Below, piece by piece: positions 35,651 through 37,029 of a DNA stretch of 37,029 nucleotides (position 1 is its first letter; the number at the start of each line of letters is the position of its first letter). Source of the stretch: Cardinium hertigii_C (GTDB taxonomy: Bacteria > Bacteroidota > Bacteroidia > Cytophagales > Amoebophilaceae); contig NZ_JBOZWW010000008.1 in assembly GCF_050864855.1 (NCBI RefSeq), forward strand, positions 1 through 37,029. The letters are read 5' to 3'. Below the pieces are notes generated by a model, which ran no database searches, had not been told where the DNA came from, and worked only from the letters and a program-made list of their open reading frames with translations. Both the position numbers and the translations under genes were made by a program.

Positions 35651-35995
35651 ATGTCTAGTAGAGGAATAAAAAATTTTGAGGAATTCACAGAAAACCCTTT
35701 TTTTGGTAAGAAAATAGGGACTGTTATAGATATGGAATTTATTTTAGGTCTTTCTAAATCTGCTCAAAATATTATAAGATATATGATGCATAAAAAGATT
35801 TACTTAGAGGAAAAATTCTTATTTGATTTAGATGATTTTAACAAATTTGTCGGGTATACATCTAGAACAGCATATCTTTCTGGAATTATTGATTTGGTTA
35901 AAAAGAATGTATTGGCAAAAACTAAATTGCCTCATTTATATTGGGTAAATAAAGTTTGCTTAGACAACCCAACTTTAATAACTATAATGCGATAA
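35651..35995 (+). CDS. Replication initiator-like winged-helix protein (RepL-like)
   Basis: 114 residues from the ATG at 35651. The middle reads S-A-Q-N-I-I-R-Y-M-M-H-K-K, then F-L-F-D-L-D-D-F-N-K-F-V-G-Y-T-S-R-T-A-Y-L, then I-D-L-V-K-K-N-V-L-A-K-T and Y-W-V-N-K. This follows the helix-turn-helix and wing layout of small plasmid RepL-type proteins. It sits between the iteron-like block and a strong terminator, forming a compact replicon module. Family call by eye. Confidence 0.6.
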   Translation: MSSRGIKNFEEFTENPFFGKKIGTVIDMEFILGLSKSAQNIIRYMMHKKIYLEEKFLFDLDDFNKFVGYTSRTAYLSGIIDLVKKNVLAKTKLPHLYWVNKVCLDNPTLITIMR

Positions 35996-36012
35996 AAATA
36001 AGGAGTATATAA

Positions 36013-36052
36013 AAATAAGAAATAGCCTCCAGAAGAAGGCTATTTCTTATTT
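36013..36052 (+). terminator. Strong hairpin terminator after the Rep-like gene
   Basis: Arms AAATAAGAAATAGCCT (36013-36028) and AGGCTATTTCTTATTT (36037-36052) are perfect 16-bp complements around an 8-base loop. T-rich bases follow. Both strands look able to terminate. Confidence 0.85.
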
Positions 36053-36117
36053 TATTTTGGTTGGACACCGGATTAGATGTAAGGAATAGCCTTTCAAGGG
36101 ATTAAACAAAAATCCTT

Positions 36118-36444
36118 ATGATTACAAAAGAAAAAGTCCTTGAAAAGGCTGGAGGAGAGGAATACCTTATCCGCCATTTGGTTCCTACATTTAATTCAAA
36201 TGTAAGAAAAAAAAATTACAAATCTATATTCTCTGAAAAAGATGATAGGCCTTCTATGTCTATCTATCAGGATAAAGGCACATGGAAGTTTAAATCTTTC
36301 AACACAGGCCACCAGGGAGATGCCTTCAGAATGTGGGCAGATTTCTATGGGTTAGATTGTAAAACACAGTTTAAAGAGCTTTTAGAAGTTATTAATCAAG
36401 AAATGTGTCGTACGTTTGTATTAAATAATCTTATTTTAATTTAA
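36118..36444 (+). pseudogene. N-terminal part of a plasmid-type DNA primase
   Basis: After M-I-T-K-E-K-V-L-E-K, the segment I-F-S-E-K-D-D-R-P-S-M-S-I-Y-Q-D-K-G-T-W-K-F-K-S-F-N-T-G-H-Q-G-D-A matches the CHC2-type N-terminal region of DnaG-like primases (the P-F-x-x-D-x-x-P-S and W-x-C/K-F...G-x-x-G-D-A pattern), here without zinc-binding cysteines. After about residue 92 (V-I-N-Q-E) the frame runs into the left end of an IS110 element and stops. The catalytic TOPRIM part is missing. Confidence 0.65.
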
Positions 36445-36582
36445 AGAGCTGGAAAAAGTCCGCAACGTAATTAGTACTAGATACTGTCCGAAACGTTCAG
36501 TCCCCAGCTCTTTTCATCTTAAAAACTGAATAGTTCGCCGGCCATTAAAGCCCGTGTTATGCGACGATAGTTAAAAAGATGA
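36443..36582 (+). ncRNA. Candidate IS110 bridge RNA
   Basis: Two consecutive stem-loops lie in the non-coding leader just before an IS110-family transposase. Stem 1: AAAGAGCTGG (36443-36452) with CCAGCTCTTT (36504-36513), holding an inner pair AACGT/ACGTT and an open loop. Stem 2: TCATCTT (36514-36520) with AAGATGA (36576-36582), holding an inner pair TCGC/GCGA and an open loop. IS110 elements are known to encode a structured RNA with separate target- and donor-binding loops in this position. The loop roles here are inference. Confidence 0.6.
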
Positions 36583-36609
36583 ATTAATTTAATATAAATA
36601 TCTAACAAT

Positions 36610-36831
36610 ATGGAATATATAGGTATCGATATAGCAAAAAGTAGTTTTGTAGCTGCTTTCCCTAAAGATCAAGGATATACTACATGTACATATAAGAATG
36701 ATCGTATTGACATTGAGATCTTTTTGGGTCAACTTGATAAATCATTGCATCACTGTGTGTTAGAAGCCAGTGGCAAGTATGGTTCTTTATTAGTAGAGAT
36801 GCTTCTAGATAGTGTCGTCATAAAAAGTTAG
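36610..36831 (+). pseudogene. IS110-family transposase, N-terminal fragment
   Basis: 73 residues. It starts M-E-Y-I-G-I-D-I-A-K-S-S-F, the first acidic motif of the DEDD RuvC-like domain, and continues to C-V-L-E-A-S-G-K-Y-G, the second motif. Both are typical of IS110. The frame is cut at about 36811 by another IS, whose sequence supplies the last residues. The serine-containing C-terminal domain is absent from the window. Confidence 0.9.
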
Positions 36832-37029
36832 CCCATAAATGGATACATCTAATTTGGACAGCTGCCAAGAAGGATGCTGTGTTCTTTGCATACCTAGTGG
36901 AGATTCCTCTCCATTGCTTAATTTTGAGAAACATATTCTCAATAAGATGTCGGAATTTATATAAATTCTTGTCAAAATAACGTTTTGTTTTTCTGTTTTT
37001 CTTGGAAGGGATAACAGGAACAATACCTT
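36811..37029 (-). mobile_element. IS5/IS427-like element inserted in the IS110 transposase, window edge
   Basis: The element edge AGTGTCGTCATAAAAAG begins near 36811, and the transposase C-terminus ends just inside it. The other end is beyond the window. It differs from the 341-residue IS5-group family. Confidence 0.75.
36818..37029 (-). CDS. IS5/IS427-like transposase, C-terminal part
   Basis: Minus-strand frame ending at TGA 36818-36820. It reads V-I-P-S-K-K-N-R-K-T, then Y-K-F-R-H-L-I-E-N-M-F-L-K-I-K-Q-W-R-G-I and T-R-Y-A-K-N-T-A-S-F-L-A-A-V. The R-x-x-I-E-N-x-F-x-K-x-K segment carries the last catalytic glutamate of this group. It is open to the window edge. Confidence 0.88.
   Translation of the reverse strand, partial: GIVPVIPSKKNRKTKRYFDKNLYKFRHLIENMFLKIKQWRGISTRYAKNTASFLAAVQIRCIHLWANFL

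Noticed and set aside
36805..37023. 72-residue minus-strand ORF at the window end
   Set aside because: It is a shadow; a different frame there encodes a clear IS transposase C-terminus.

Overview
The window looks like a piece of a small, AT-rich genome of an intracellular Bacteroidetes symbiont of the Cardinium/Amoebophilus type. That assignment is inferred from the gene content and style: many insertion sequences (IS), decayed genes, weak ribosome binding sites, an Rpn-family nuclease and a Bacteroidetes-type replication module. I found no rRNA, tRNA or CRISPR array.

Layout. 1-3250: IS256 remnant, NUDIX hydrolase cut by it, a 324-bp MITE-like element, a decayed toxin/immunity-like tandem array and an Rpn nuclease. 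3250-6804: a 1184-residue fusion of a sodium:solute symporter, a degenerate histidine-kinase-like region and a Rel/SpoT-like HD domain without its catalytic residues. 6850-13565: four IS5-group elements or fragments around an FAD oxidoreductase, including one IS nested in another, and a truncated second IS type. 13654-14208: ruvC. 14599-24842: a biosynthetic-looking operon broken by two IS copies. 25455-30904: housekeeping genes (prmC, ppx-like, gapA) with an outer-membrane-like protein and a lipoprotein. 31147-37029: IS-riddled plasmid-like DNA with a TOPRIM pseudogene, iteron-like repeats, a RepL-like protein, a primase N-terminus and a truncated IS110 element whose leader folds like a bridge RNA.

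The main discovery is at 14599-24842. Two identical IS copies lie in inverted orientation at 16929-18213 and 21635-22919. Their 5-bp flanks do not pair within each copy but pair exactly when crossed. Reversing the segment between them also rejoins two fragments of one ATP-grasp gene in frame, inside a shared isoleucine codon, and gives the methyltransferase a natural stop 12 bases before the asparagine-synthetase start. The ancestral operon, all on the minus strand, was therefore: MIO-dependent aromatic aminomutase/ammonia-lyase, ATP-grasp ligase, MATE exporter, SAM methyltransferase, AsnB-type amidotransferase, and possibly a small carrier-protein-like ORF. This set suggests production and export of a small molecule built on a beta-amino acid such as beta-tyrosine, rather than histidine degradation. 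The product is unknown, and the pathway is probably broken now because the ATP-grasp gene is split.

All functional calls come from reading motifs by eye; no database search was run.
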